Source: Tillus elongatus
Lineage: Eukaryota > Arthropoda > Insecta > Coleoptera > Cleridae
Assembly: GCA_964006375.1 (NCBI GenBank)
Contig: OZ023264.1
Coordinates: 171,032,295 to 171,096,294 of the forward strand
Direction of reading: 5' to 3'
DNA: 64,000 nt
Under the pieces are notes generated by a model. It was not told the DNA's origin, did no database searches, and worked only from the letters and a program-made list of their open reading frames with translations. A program made the position numbers and the translations under genes. Positions 33,165 through 46,331 of this stretch are shown here, in pieces (position 1 is the stretch's first letter; each line of letters starts with the position of its first letter).

Positions 33165-34306
33165 TGATAGGAATATGAAATATTTATTTAACTGTATTAG
33201 GTTTCCCTATATCTAGCTGGCATAGTTTTTGAATGAATCATGCTTATATAAATTACGCTGAATTAATTAAGTACTTCTCTTAAGTTTCACAATGTTTTTC
33301 TATAAATACAGTTTGTGTGAATTTCACCACATTACTTTACGGATTATCGGACGAACTTCCCTTAAATATAACATTCCCTACTTTAAAAGGCAAAAATAAC
33401 ACAATAGGGTAAAAATTAGAGCCTGGAATACTGAATGATTCTACATTACTTGTATTTCTTCGGTATCACAATTTCAAATACCGGTATCCAAGCACTAGTG
33501 AAAATGATAAATAAAGAAGCTTATTAGTTACCAATCAAGCTTTAATATATTCTTTAAATGTTGAGCCAAACATGCTAGGTTAAATAAGGTGTGCAATGTA
33601 ATTGCCGTTCTGTTATAAACACGTTAGCACTCTGTAAGGAGCCGCGCCATTTGTAACTTTCTTTACCTGATTGACAGGCAAGCTATTTATATAGGCCAAT
33701 ATTATGTTGAGTAAATCATCTTTCGCATCAACTGTACGAGCATATACTTTATTTTTTATGTCCCCCCCACAGGCAAAAATCTATTGGAGTCAGATCAGGA
33801 GATCTTGATGGCCAACTCCAAGGACCATTACGCCCAAACTATAGTCACTAGATAGAGATAGTTAAGACATGCGCGCGAGTCTGTCGTCTTATTTAGGCTA
33901 TTTTTGCATTGAAGTTGTATTCGTTTCCATTCTTTCCAATTACATCTTTTTACGCTTGCTTAATTAAACTGGCTCTAAAATCGAAACGAATGCACCGATT
34001 TAGACATTTATCTTTTCACAACATTATCTGATATGTTAACTTTATTTTATGTCGCATATGTTATCACATATTTTGAAAGATAAAAAAATTCTCGCTACTC
34101 GAAAAAAGTAATGCAGCAGAAGACTCGGTTTTTGTTATCTATATTTCGCACGTTTTTTCTAGCCGAATAACAGTCGTTTTGTAAAACAATATCAAGCACA
34201 ATTAACTGGTTCTCACTTAAAAAAAGAAAAAAAGCGGTCAATTGATAACGATGATATCACGAGTTCATTTCATCTATTTTGTCGCCCAGTTTTGGCTAGA
34301 ACCAGT
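33165..34306 (+). repeat. 1.15-kb direct repeat, copy 1
   Basis: Matches 34941-36140 along its length: GGAATATGAAATATTTATTT at the start, CTAGCTGGCATAGTTTTTGA, and TTTTGTCGCCCA.TTTTGGCT at the end. It contains a (C)8 run at about 33763 and a decayed mariner C-terminus. Confidence 0.9.
33590..33850 (-). pseudogene. Mariner transposase C-terminal scrap
   Basis: Minus strand near 33830-33765 gives, with shifts, WPSRSPDLTPIDFCLWG, the third catalytic block, followed by KVYARTVDAKDDLLNIILA. No other part of the gene was recognised. The same scrap is in the second direct-repeat copy. Confidence 0.6.
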
Positions 34307-34590
34307 ATCACACCAACGCCATTATAGTGCTTTGGGTTCTTGTTACCGGAGTAATAGAACGTTTTGTCCATTAGATTGACTGATCCAGTCCCTGGCCATC
34401 TCACCTCGCTTATGCCCAGAATCTGCACTTTCAACCTATTCATATCCTGGCACACGTTAGCTAGTTTTCCAGCCTCGACTAAACTCGTCACATTCCATGT
34501 TGCAATTCGAAACTCCGTCTTAAGTGGTCTGAATTGGTTTAAGTTAGTTTCTAACCGTTTATGTTGATTTCTCCCAGTGCTTCTTAGCAC
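34306..34590 (-). pseudogene. RTE-type LINE endonuclease, N-terminal fragment
   Basis: Open from 34590; the last residues (LAKTGRQNR) come from the flanking repeat. FRIATWNVTSLVEAGKL carries the conserved Asn of apurinic-type endonucleases, and VQILGISEVRWPGTGS the conserved Glu region (SE.RW). GVGVI follows. These motifs are characteristic of RTE-clade LINEs. Truncated after about 95 residues, so no catalytic domain is complete. It may be the missing 5' part of the same family as the RT relic at 53.6-55.5 kb. Confidence 0.85.
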
Positions 34591-34937
34591 CCCTGACCAT
34601 CTAAGGTCTGTCGGGGACTAGGGCCATTGTATTTGTTGTGCTTGCCATTGTAATATTATTGGGAAATAATGAGGTGGTTTCCCCTTGCCTTCCTCATCGC
34701 TGTGCAGACGCCTTTCTGTGGTTGTCTCTCTGCCATCTATTGTCTAATTCACAACCAATTAAGTTTATCTAACTCATGCCTGTGATCAGTTCTGAAGCAG
34801 CCAGCTGCCGCTGTTCAATGCTAGTTTTGGTCCACCCCGAGTATTTCATTTCCTCGGTACCACCCAAATCTGGGAGGCGTTCCCCTATTCGCCACCTGGG
34901 GAGGGGCCCGATGGAGGACTAGCAACCCCACATTACT
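34306..34937 (-). mobile_element. RTE-type LINE, 5' fragment
   Basis: Minus-strand fragment whose 5' end lies near 34937 (GC-rich untranslated leader TGTGGGGTTGCTAGTCCTCC) and whose body stops at the repeat junction near 34306. It lies exactly between the two 1.15-kb direct repeats. Only the start of the endonuclease is present. Confidence 0.75.
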
Positions 34938-34940
34938 TAG

Positions 34941-36140
34941 TAGGAATATGAAATATTTATTTAACTGTATTAGGTTTCCCTATACCTAGCTGGCATAGTT
35001 TTTGAATGAATCGTGCTTATATAAGTTACGCCGAATTAATTAAATACTTCTCTTAAGTTTCACAAAGTTTTTCTATAAATACAGCTTGTGTGAATTTAAC
35101 CACTTATTACTTTACGGATTATCGGACGAACATCCCTTGAATATGACATTCCCTACTTGAAAAGAGAGAAATAGCACAATGGGGTGAAAATTAGAGCCTG
35201 GAATACGGAACGAATCTACATTACTTGTATTACTTCGGTATCATAATTTCAAATACCGGTATCCAAGCACTAGCGAAAATGGTAAATATGTGTTAGTCTA
35301 GGGATGGCTTTGGAAGCAAAGTCCATTAGCCACAAACTGTTAAAATGACGAATAAAGAAGCTTATTAGTTACCAATCAAACTTTAATATGTTATTTAAAT
35401 GGTAAGTCAAACATGCTAGGGTAAATAAGGTGTTTTGTGTAACTGCCGTTCTCTTATAAACACATTAGCATTCTGTAAGAAGCCGCGCCATTTGTCACTT
35501 CTTTACCTGATTGACAGGCAAGCTATTTATGTAGGCCAATATTATGTCATCTTCCGCATCAGCTGGACGAGCATGTACTTTATTTTGTATATCCCCCCCC
35601 CCCCCCCCCCACAGGTAAAAATATATTGGAGTCAGATCAGGAGACGTTGGTGGCCAACTCCAAGGACCATTACGCCCAAACTATAGTTACGCGATAGAGA
35701 TAGTTAAGACATACGCGCGAGTCTGTCGCCTTATTTAGTCTATTTTTGCATTCAAGTTGTATTCGTTTCCATTCACTTGATTTTCCAATTACATATTTTT
35801 ACGCTTGCCTAATTGAACTGGCTCTAAAATCGAAATGAATGCACCATTTTAGACATTTATCTTTTCACAACATTATCTGATATGTTGACTTTATTTTATG
35901 ACGCATATGTTACCACATATTTTGAAAGATAAAAAAATTCTCGCTGCTCGAAAAACGTAATGCAGCAGAAGACTCGGTTTTTGTTATCTATATTTCACAC
36001 GTTTTTCATTTAGTAAAACAATATCAAGAACAAATAACTAGTTCTCACTTTACAATTTTTTTTTTGAAATCAGTCAATTGATAACGATGATATCACGAGT
36101 TCATTTCATCTATTTTGTCGCCCAATTTTGGCTAGAACTG
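34941..36140 (+). repeat. 1.15-kb direct repeat, copy 2
   Basis: Second copy, with a ~60-base insertion near 35282-35345 and a longer poly-C run (about 35593-35611). Its end is followed by a diverged inverted copy (36140-36196) of the segment at 35690-35750. Confidence 0.9.
35480..35695 (-). pseudogene. Mariner transposase C-terminal scrap (second copy)
   Basis: Same decayed LTPIDF-type block as at 33.8 kb, inside the second direct repeat; interrupted by the expanded poly-C run. Confidence 0.5.
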
Positions 36141-36193
36141 CATTTTAGACTAAAAATAGACGCTCTCGATATGTCCTAACTATCTCTATCTAG

Positions 36194-36333
36194 TAAATAT
36201 AGCCGAAGCCAGCGATCCTCAAACATACCTGACAGCTCTTCATATGCTAAAGTATTTTAATGCGAAGGAGCCACATCCATTTGAGTGGCAAACTTTCCAA
36301 CAAAGTCGTTACAGTTTCTCTCAGTATATGCAG
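36194..36333 (+). other. Exon-like open stretch of unknown origin
   Basis: A protein-like reading (ASDPQTYLTALHMLKYFNAK, then EPHPFEWQTFQQSRYSFSQY) is preceded by CTAAC plus a pyrimidine-rich run ending in TAG, and ends at CAG followed by GTATCC, so it is framed by plausible 3' and 5' splice sites. A stop follows 15 bases into the putative intron. The acceptor lies in a repeat edge (36140-36196), which weakens the case. I do not recognise the protein family. It could be a captured or genuine host exon, or chance. Confidence 0.3.
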
Positions 36334-36609
36334 GTATCCTCCACTGTTTAGATTCTGTTTACATATTTTACATGCGACTTTATAAGACATTACCATTATT
36401 GTTATTGCTAATTTAGACATACGAAGACATTCAATCTAACCTGGAGATGGTCAAAGTATATTAAGTCCGGTACTTTCGTTATGGTACTTATATGATTAAG
36501 CAGATTAGAGGTGTTTGTTGAATCAGGCAATGGGTCAGTTAAATTGTTTCTTGAATCAATTGTCATTTTGCCTGTTTGTTGTGAGGATATAAGGATACCT
36601 AGTAATCAG
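36334..36609. other. No recognisable feature
   Basis: Unassigned spacer. Confidence 0.4.
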
Positions 36610-36760
36610 AAATCAAAGACCAACATCTTTCGTCTTTGAAGAATCGGGACGTTTTTCGATTTCCGTCGCTCCGCGGATAATTCTGGTTTTAGAGTTGTAA
36701 ACTGTTGTTTTGGCATTGTTAAAGTCTATCTTGTAGTCTTTTTAAAAATAAGTATGAATA
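36610..36760 (-). pseudogene. Possible Penelope-like C-terminal scrap
   Basis: Minus strand reads KDYKIDFNNAKTTVYNSKTR and IIRGATEIEKRPDSSKTKD, similar in layout to the end of GIY-YIG domains of Penelope-like elements (HxIDFxxxxV...R.IREAIEIEKxP). The Glu of EIEK would be the conserved acidic residue. No upstream domain is recognisable. Confidence 0.4.
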
Positions 36761-37523
36761 GTGCAGATAGGGGCTAGAATTTTCTTACTGCAAGAGTGTG
36801 TTCATATAGAAAATCCGACCTCTCATCCGAATTTTCATTAAAAGATTTGTTCAGTAAATTTTCGCGTATTTTTTTATTTTTATTATTAATTACTACTAAA
36901 CTGACACCCAATTAAATATAGCACTCTTGCCTATAATACCAATAAACTGCAACAATGAATTCTAATTTATAAGGCACTACAATTAATAATGTAATATTTT
37001 ACAATGAGTTGCAATTCAAACTATCAAATTGATATTCCCATTCCGCATACCACTGTGAAATATATTTTATTACCAAGTTAACAATCTCTTCGTGAGCTAC
37101 CATCTTAACAGGCCGTAGTAATTCCCGTGTAGGTGATAAAAAGTTAATCTTAAGGCATAAAAAGTGAACGGGGCCATCCAAACGATATTAATACATTTGA
37201 GAATCCACGTGCAATAAAGGAGCGATTTAATGCTCGAGTATCTCAACTTAAAGGAAAATTAGCTGAAAGAGCACGAAAAAAGAGCAGTGAGGGTATCCTA
37301 AATTTAAAATACTAGATGTAATTCCCTCTTTATGGGGTGGCGTCAGTGCCAGCACATGCTCTCTGGGGCGGCATTAACCGAGATGCAGGAAAGGGTTGCT
37401 TCATAAAGTGTTGCCAAATGTACCAAATTTTACTCTTAATCTAAATAAGGTTATAAATATCATATTCATTTCATATTTGTAGCAATTGTTGCATAAAATA
37501 AAACTTGAATAGACTTCGCTTTT

Positions 37524-37528
<5 letters not shown>
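36761..37528. other. No recognisable feature
   Basis: AT-rich spacer with no recognised domain. Confidence 0.5.

Positions 37529-37605
<77 letters not shown>
37529..37605. repeat. (TA)n microsatellite
   Basis: Pure TA tract. Confidence 0.95.
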
Positions 37606-37608
<3 letters not shown>

Positions 37609-38269
37609 ATTTCATAAAAGATAGTATGTGTCAACGCTCGAGGCGCCAGCCGACGGCAGACCTAACCACAAGAGGAAGGGGTACCTCAGGTAGAAGGGAC
37701 CTCTAGTATGAGAGTCGAGAGAGTATTATTTTTTCTAGGACTGTCTTCACTCAGAATTTAAGAGAACAAAACCCCAAGATGTAGAACAGTTATATGATCA
37801 TAATGTTAAGTGTATCATTTGTAAAGTATTAGTTAAATATATTAATTCAAATAACAAGAAATACAGTCCACTAATTTAAACAAACCAGCAAGATATTCAA
37901 GAGGACAACATTGGTCTGCAACAGTATGAATGATTCTAGCGAATTTTTCGAGTTCTTGTTAGGTCCAGTGAGTATGTCACACCTACGCTCAACCAATTCT
38001 GCCTTAAAGCAAGTATTGCGACAACATGCGGTGGAGAGAGGCGCGGAAAACCATATATGGATCTGTGACGGTTCTAGGCTGGCACGCACCACCTGTACAT
38101 AAGAAGGAACCAGTTAAAATAAACTAGAGAACTAAAACGACATATCCCCTGGTTAATATCACGAGGAAAGTTGAATTGCATCACTCTCTAGCCACCGTCA
38201 CCCTAGTCTTGCCGAAACTTGCGGTATGATATGTTGCTCAAACATGAACAATAACCATGTATAAAGAAT
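37606..38269. other. Unassigned
   Basis: Frames of about 60-73 residues overlap on both strands at 37871-38102 without a domain. A segment from TGTGTCAACG (37627) to AAATACA (37865) has LTR-like ends, but no support was found. Confidence 0.3.
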
Positions 38270-38535
38270 AGTCATCAAGTGAAGATTGGAACCTGTGATG
38301 AGCACGGATAAGTACAAAGTTAGCGTTATCAGAGGATGAAAAAGTCTGATTTATAATCGCCACAACAAATCTTTTTTAATACTTGACGATCGTTTTACCA
38401 ACAAAGTTACCGTCATCAGAGGTGACAAATTCTAATTTTTCATTCTCTGATGAAGCTAATTTTGTTAGTAAAACGATCGGCAGTTCTTTAAAAAGATATG
38501 TTGTGGTGATTTGAGTCCTCAAAGTGTACTTAATT
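38270..38535. repeat. Foldback element, third copy
   Basis: Arms about 38357-38395 and 38471-38510 pair (CCACAACA.AT...GACGATCGTTTTA). It includes CTCTGATGA and AAAACGATCG, a degenerate version of the hammerhead-like core in the 3.5-kb copy. Confidence 0.75.
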
Positions 38536-41500
38536 ATGTATCACTTATGACCTAAATAAAAAATTCACTTAATAACAGTGTGATCATAGAAATTCCACAT
38601 CCGCTTGTGTAGCCCAGTTGAATGAACATCTGAGGTCATCAAATGCAACGGAATGGGTTGTGTTGTGTTCTAATATTGTTTGAGCCCTACGCTCAATCTC
38701 CCCGAGTCCGACCCTGTATATTCCCTCGGTGCCTACAACAGCCACCAGAGGCAGTTATGACATTGACAGCTACAAGATAACCCTAGACTCAATCAATTCC
38801 ATGTCATCCAGCGTCGAGTACGGTGTCGTAGCAAGACCTGCTGAACCGTGAGTGGTAGTCAGACACAGCATAATAGTTGATTATCCTGTGGTCACACCAA
38901 ACTTCTTCATCGTCCGGCGGCCAGTCAACCCCGTGACCAGATCGGTTCCAACCAGGTACAGGTGATCAGTAGTCAAGAGTTTATATAATTTCTTGGCCAT
39001 TTAGCGGTCCGTGAGTCTCGCGTGGAAGAACCAGTCTTTCAGCGAGCGACTGACCCATGGCAAGAAGTGCGCCACGCGTTTGGGAGTCCGCGGTGTCAAC
39101 TAGACAAGTGCATCACTGTGACCACCCCTGAGGACGACGCCCCCAGCTATCAGCCTACCCGTCTCAGTCTCCAATTGTATGTCACCGTTTTGTTGTATCA
39201 TTATTGGGTCACAACACCACCATTCACTCTTGTATTTAAATTGGTAACTTTGTAGTATTAAATGGTTATTGTTTTACCTCGTGTAATTATTACAAATCGG
39301 TACACACAAAGAACACTTTATCTGGTCCTTCTAGAGTATATAAACGGGCAGTTAAACCGGGATGCTAGTTTTTCTAAATTCGTAATGTTACTGGGCGCAT
39401 TTAATTTAATTCGAACCTTTAGTATTTCCTGGCATTACATTTTTCCCATTCTGCTGCGTACAGGTTGCCTTTTATATATAAGCTGTTTAAGACACCTAGA
39501 TATTGCACTAAGTAGATAGAAAATTCACCTCCTCATCAAATTTCACAACACATAAACAACTAATGCAAAGCAACCAGGGACTATAAAACTGTTAACCACT
39601 AATTAAAATATAAATATCAATATTTGACGTACAAAATTACCAACTGTTTTAGTGCTAAGTATTTTATTATTTACCATAACAATGTATACATGTTTCATTT
39701 TAGTCTTTAATAAATACCATAGATAACAATCTTTTCTACGAAGAGTCACTACGCCTGACTATTAGCAATTGCAAAAAATTGTTTAGCCTTATATGTTTAA
39801 AACCTAAATATGCGCTTCAGAAAAACCCTTTTCAAAATTGCTTATCCAAGTACTAATAAAACAAACTCAACCAGTAATAATTTGCAGACAACCTCCCGAA
39901 GGCTTTTTTGAATTTTTTAGAAACATGCTAAGAACCCCTTCCCCTGGATTAACAAACCACAAGAAAAAAATCTTGTTAATACCTCCCAAGGAAGTTACGG
40001 GACCACAAGTGAATAGGGGTGCTGGGCAGGGTAGAAGATAAAAAAGAAATATGAGCAGAGAATGAGAAGAAAGAAAGCAGCTTAATCGAACCTCGAAAAG
40101 CTGTCTTTTCACATTTTTAAGCCATACCCCCCCCCCCGCGCCCCTTAAACGCTGCCTAGCCTGCACACCACCCCTATTCACTCTAGGTCCCGCAACTGTA
40201 TTGAGAGTTGCTCACAGGAAATGTGTCTTAAATGTTACAACATAAGTGACCTAGTGCCTAGCTTGTACGGCTAAAAGAAAACATATTATGGCAAATACTG
40301 TAAACGATCGAAATTTAAAAAATATATAGGTAAATTTACATAACACCTACCTTTTTCATCTTAAGCTTGAGGTAGGTTCGGCCATTGGCTGCGAATCACC
40401 TGCAACCTTGCATTTTCATCATTCCAAAAACAGTGTAGGAAACAAGTGTCCCGCATCACAAACTCGCGACATGTACACGCTCCAACCATTGCAACACTAG
40501 GGAGAATAGTAGTAATAATAAAACAAGGTGAAAATGCACCGTTTTAGAAGTAAGGCCTCGGAACATAAGAATAATTAAAAACCCGATGACAGCTATATGC
40601 GGACCGGACTAAAAGCCATTTGCTAATATGAGATACAAATACAAGTCAATAACCCAAACTCCCGGCTCTGGAATATTTCAGTTATTCCCATGGTTAAGTT
40701 TACGTCAGATGTTGATGGATTAGGGCTGAAAGGGGTCTCACGGAACAGAACCGGAGTGGAAAATTGTCGAAAAGGTGGGTAATGTCTAAAAACCTTTAAA
40801 TCTAAATAAATCAATATACACAAGAGAACAGAAGGTAAGAATAGTTTCGGCATGCATGTAAGGTACCAAGCTTTATCTATCAGCAGTCGTATTATCTAGA
40901 ACTGTTCGAAAGGTTGTCTGTACGGATACTGTTTCTTCTGGATGCATGTATTTGCGTTCCTTTAGAGATTATTCCTGTAACTCGGATTATTAATAGAAAC
41001 AAATTTGTTTTGCTGAAAGTCGCTGAGCTATCCTATTATCAGTTCTAAATAGTTTTTGGCTTGTATGTCTATAAACTCAACAGAGAAGCTGTTTCTTAAA
41101 ATATGTTAGCTAAAGATGAGTACAACAAACATAACCGGCAACAGTGTCATATAATAGCACTTCTTTAGCCCTTGAGCCATTTGAAGGCCGACCACGTTTC
41201 GCGAATCTCGGGGCCCGTACACGCACTCGGACGTGGTCACGAGAACTCAATTGATTCTTTTCTATAATAGCTCGCGATGGGATGCCGCACAATTGCCTAT
41301 CTGCTCAACCGGAAAGGCCGGTGAAAAATTGGACCTGTCCTAAGCCCTAATGAATATTTAGTTTGGTTAGTCCAAAATTTATTACAGCTGGATCTGCGAG
41401 CTGCTGCTATACATACATAAGATATAGTATTCTGATTTTATTATGTTCACCTGAGACGTATTTATAAAAAGAAATGCAATAAGAAAGCTGACAAACACGG

Positions 41501-41635
41501 AAAAACAATGTCTTTATAAAAAAAGCAATAAAGAAGCATTGGTGGCTTTAGAAGCTGGTAAACAGGAGGAAGCAAAGTTAGGAATATAGACACGTCTCTT
41601 ATAGCCTGTTCTTGTCAACTCAACATAAAAAACTC
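38536..41635. other. Long stretch with no recognised gene
   Basis: Includes a more GC-rich part (38690-39190) with a 77-residue frame (39022-39255) lacking any domain, a 12-base poly-C run at about 40127-40138, and otherwise AT-rich sequence. No element ends or RNA genes recognised. Confidence 0.45.
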
Positions 41636-42844
<1,209 letters not shown>

Positions 42845-43124
42845 ATAAATGTTTCAAATTTGAATAGCTCAATTTTCTGTAACCCTAGAAAGCTGAATTT
42901 TGGCACATAGTTAGGTATTTCCCAAAGCAATATGTAGACCAAATTTTATCGAAATTTTCTGAAAAAAAATTTTTTTGAAAGAAAACTGAAAATTTTTCCG
43001 GAAAACCCCGTCCGATTTTCCTGGCCAACGAACTCATCCAAGCCATTAATAAAAGAAAGGCACTTGCCGAGTTTCATCGAAATCGGTTAATTATTTTTTG
43101 AGTTATCAGACGGATACATACACA

Positions 43125-43207
<83 letters not shown>

Positions 43208-43400
43208 ATATAAAAATTCAAACTGACCCCGGATTTGGGTTCTAGGGGTCCTAATTCGCGCTCATTTGAAAGAATTTTTGTAAAGTCTCACCATAGATAC
43301 CTCTCTATTAGTGAATTTTTTAAAATAAAAATTCACTAAAAGGGATCAAAATGAAAGCCTGGAGGCAGTAAATGCGTTATGGTAGTGAATTTTCATAAGT
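42845..43400 (+). repeat. Family A element with (CA)n(TA)n core
   Basis: One inner module only, then the conserved AAATCGGTTAATTATTTTTT, (CA)n 43120-43168, (TA)n to 43203, the AAACATATAAAAATTCAAAC segment, the TTAGTGAATTTTTT/AAAAATTCACTAA hairpin and, beyond it, a second terminal motif (GGCAGTAAATGCGTTATGG) at 43363-43382. Confidence 0.85.
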
Positions 43401-43567
43401 ATGAGTTTCCACAAAAAACACCAGTTAAATCAATGATTAATGTTACTAGATTAGTTTCCTATCGTTTTTCCAAATGTTGATTTTGCTATCCGTGGTTCTC
43501 TTGTTTGTGCCATGACAAAACTCATGGTCCACTGTTTTTTTTCCGATACATTTATGCAGGGGTGTAT

Positions 43568-43572
<5 letters not shown>

Positions 43573-43662
<90 letters not shown>
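43573..43662. repeat. (TA)n microsatellite
   Basis: Pure TA tract upstream of a LINE fragment. Confidence 0.95.
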
Positions 43663-43665
<3 letters not shown>

Positions 43666-43739
43666 GCGGTAGTGGATTTTTCCTTTACGTGGTAGTAAAG
43701 GATTTTTTTTCGCGCCCGAGGAGGTACCACCCCTTACAT

Positions 43740-44500
43740 CAAGGGGCGGGTGAAGTCCCAAAGGACGTTTCCGGTTCTGATGTATGAGTCGGTTTACCTT
43801 TCCGGCGATATAATACCCCTCCATTCAGATCTCCGGGAGAGGGGTGTGCAGGGGGCGCCGGCATCAAGATTAAACATATCCTTTTCGAATATATGTGGCC
43901 TAAATTCTAACCTGAACTCCGTCCACCATTTCCTCCAGGCTAATAGGCCCCAACTTCTGTATCTCACCGAAACCCAAATCAGTGCCAAAACAGCCATTAA
44001 TAACCTTAATTTTCCGGGGTATGAGCTCCTTACTTTCTTTAGATTGCATAGAGGTGTGTACGCATACGTCTGTAGCAATCTACCCTGCACCAGGTTCCCC
44101 AATTTAGAAGCTGAAATAAAATACATACGTTGGATGAAACTCTCTCTCAAGGCTGCAACTAAATTCATCTGTTGCATTTACCGGTCACCTTCTGACAACA
44201 ACTTTGTACAGCTCTTCGACTACCTGTCTGAAAAAACCGACCATCTGATTTCTGAATATCCTTCCTCCGAGGTCTTTATTCTTGGTGACTTCAATGTTCA
44301 TAATAAGGAATGGCTAGGATCTTCAAAAACCGATCCACAAGGGAGAGCAGCGGAGGCCTTTGCAGTCGGCAATTCTTTAGCCAATATGGTGCAGCAAGCA
44401 ACTTACTTTCCTCGCATCTCAACACACAGCTCAAATCCCTTGGATCTCATTCTTGCTACAAAACCTGAATGCTATAAGACATGGTCGCTCAGACCACGGC
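43740..44500 (+). pseudogene. LINE endonuclease domain, 3'-truncated
   Basis: Frame open from 43750. It carries an apurinic-type endonuclease: ISFSNICGLNSNLNSVHHFL (Asn region), LLYLTETQIS (conserved Glu), CIYRSPSDNNF, VFILGDFNVHNKEWLGS (GDFN Asp/Asn pair), and NPLDLILAT, about 220 residues, consistent with Jockey/CR1/I-like LINEs. After about 44500 the frame enters a family A tail (CCCAAAGTCTCACCATC), so the C-terminal half and the whole RT are missing. The GC-rich leader at 43680-43800 may be the 5' untranslated region. The domain itself has no stop. Confidence 0.87.
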
Positions 44501-44504
44501 ATGG

Positions 44505-44575
44505 TCACTGCTTTCCCAAAGTCTCACCATCAATACCTGTCTATTAGTGAATTTTCTTAATGAAAATTCACTTGA
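44505..44575 (+). repeat. Family A terminal fragment
   Basis: AAAGTCTCACCATCAATACC then the TTAGTGAATTTTCTT/AATGAAAATTCACTT hairpin; it breaks the LINE endonuclease frame. Confidence 0.75.
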
Positions 44576-45269
44576 AATGTCAGGAGTTGTTTTAGCATTA
44601 AATTCTCCATCTAGAAATGCTACTTGATTTTCTTATAATACGATGAACGGGAATCATAAAAAAAAAGATAAAACGTAGAATTATGAAGGCTTTGGTTTAC
44701 GAATTCGTCCAGGTACAATAACAATATCAGGATTCACAGGAGAACTCTGGTTCTTATAATCCCCCTCATAACATGCAGCGTGGCTGGCCTACATATTTTT
44801 TTGCTCTCTCCTATCCACAATATACTATATTGATTGACAAGTTCATTATTTTCGAGCACGTCGTTATTTCACTACTCCTCCTCATACTAAGCTGCGAATC
44901 TTTATCATTTCAGGGGGATTGAGTGCTCTTCAGTGTACAATATCGACATGATTGATGCACACAATATTGAAACTTAACACAGAACAAATCAATAATCAAT
45001 GAACCCATTACTGGAAGGGGTTATTGTTTCCTAGATGACGATGTGGTTTCTGAATCAAAAAAATAAATCATAATGTAACCATATAACGCCGGAAAATGTG
45101 TGATTACCGACAATAATGTTAACAATAACAGACAATTTCCATGGATTTTCCATTACATAAATTTAACATTTACCTAATAGTTTTTCAGACATAGAACATT
45201 ATTACATGCAAGGAAATACCCAAAAACATAGGTAGTGGACAGAAAAACAGTTTTAAAACTAAACACTAA
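44576..45269. other. No recognisable feature
   Basis: Unassigned AT-rich spacer. Confidence 0.45.
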
Positions 45270-45289
45270 TCTAAGAAAATAGCCCATTT

Positions 45290-45627
45290 ACAAAGAACTG
45301 TTGCTTCTTCCTAGGTACTTGTCTACGACACTTAACAGAATTATCATAGGCCATGGTGCTTTTAAGTCTCACTTGTATAAAATAAAAGTTGAAGACAATC
45401 CATTTTGCTCATGCGACAATACCAGCCTAGCTGATTTAAATCATTTGATTTTTTCCTGTATTATCCATCATGCACAAAGAAAAATATAATTTAGGAATTT
45501 GATAGAATACAATGTTTCTTTTCCACTTGATGTGACGTCACTTATGTATGAAGCTGTGTGTAATAAAAGTGTCATGGTAGCTTTTATGAGTTTTGTTAAA
45601 GACTCTATGTTAGCAAGGTTTATATAG
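45290..45627 (+). pseudogene. LINE C-terminal zinc-knuckle fragment
   Basis: Reads RIIIGHGAFKSHLYKIKVED, then FCSCDNTSLADLNHLIFSC: the GHG.F..HL and C-x-C-x8-H-x4-C arrangement typical of the ORF2 end of several LINE clades. A TAA at 45487-45489 is followed in frame by LMYEAVCNKSVMVAFMSFV. No RT is present upstream. Short and decayed; the clade cannot be named. Confidence 0.65.
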
Positions 45628-46331
45628 GCCTTAGTAAAAAATGATATTCTAAAAATTTAACTGTTCCATAAATATTGTAGTGGTGGCAAAATACTATATA
45701 ATCTTAAGGGATACTAAATAAACTTAGCAGACTAATGTATAGTCAGAAAGATAAAAGTAGCTTCCTTTGTGTCTTTCCTTGTGTTAACCTCTTTTGACCG
45801 CAGCCTCCCCAGTATAATAAAAAGTCACCATGACAGGCTCAATTGGTGTGAAAAGTGTCCCAGTGTTTCTCCTGCAACAACTCGTAGCGTAGATGTGTGC
45901 ATGCATATGTATGTGTGTGTATGTGCACATGAAGAGATAATGTGCATTTTCTGTCCTGCACTTAGTGTTAAGTACTGGACGTATAAAGCCTATTGACGTG
46001 AGCGCGTATACATGAGTGTATATTCGCTCGCGTATGTGTGTGAGTGGAGTATGTAAGTTTTAATTTTAAGATATATTTTTAGTAAACAGCAAGCGTATAG
46101 GGAGATAAAAGAAGTTAAAAGGAAAAAGTTAAAGAGCTTGTTAGATTAACATTTTTAGGGCAGATTTTTCCATAATGAAAAGCAGGGTCAGATGCATCCT
46201 TGTTCATTTTGAAGATTCACAGTGACTGAATGAGCCAGTTTTCAAAGTCAAAACTCTAATTTAAAATAAATAAATAAAAAAAAATTAAAAAATCGAATTA
46301 TCATCATGTGACCGCGAACGTTCTAGTATTG
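45628..46331. other. No recognisable feature
   Basis: Includes TGTGTG-rich sequence at 45895-46050; otherwise unassigned. Confidence 0.45.

Noticed and set aside
34941..36140. 1.15-kb direct repeats as LTRs of a retrovirus-like element
   Set aside because: Ends are not TG...CA, no primer site, no gag/pol inside, and the internal sequence is a piece of an RTE LINE.
37627..37865. Segment with LTR-like ends (TGTGTCAACG to AAATACA)
   Set aside because: No matching five-base flanks, no second copy in the window and no convincing primer-binding site.
39022..39255. 77-residue frame in a GC-richer stretch
   Set aside because: Has an ATG but no domain, no upstream promoter-like signal and no repeat partner; likely chance.
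43121..43205. Regular spaced repeats as a CRISPR array
   Set aside because: These are (CA)n(TA)n microsatellites with no spacers, and the sequence is eukaryotic.
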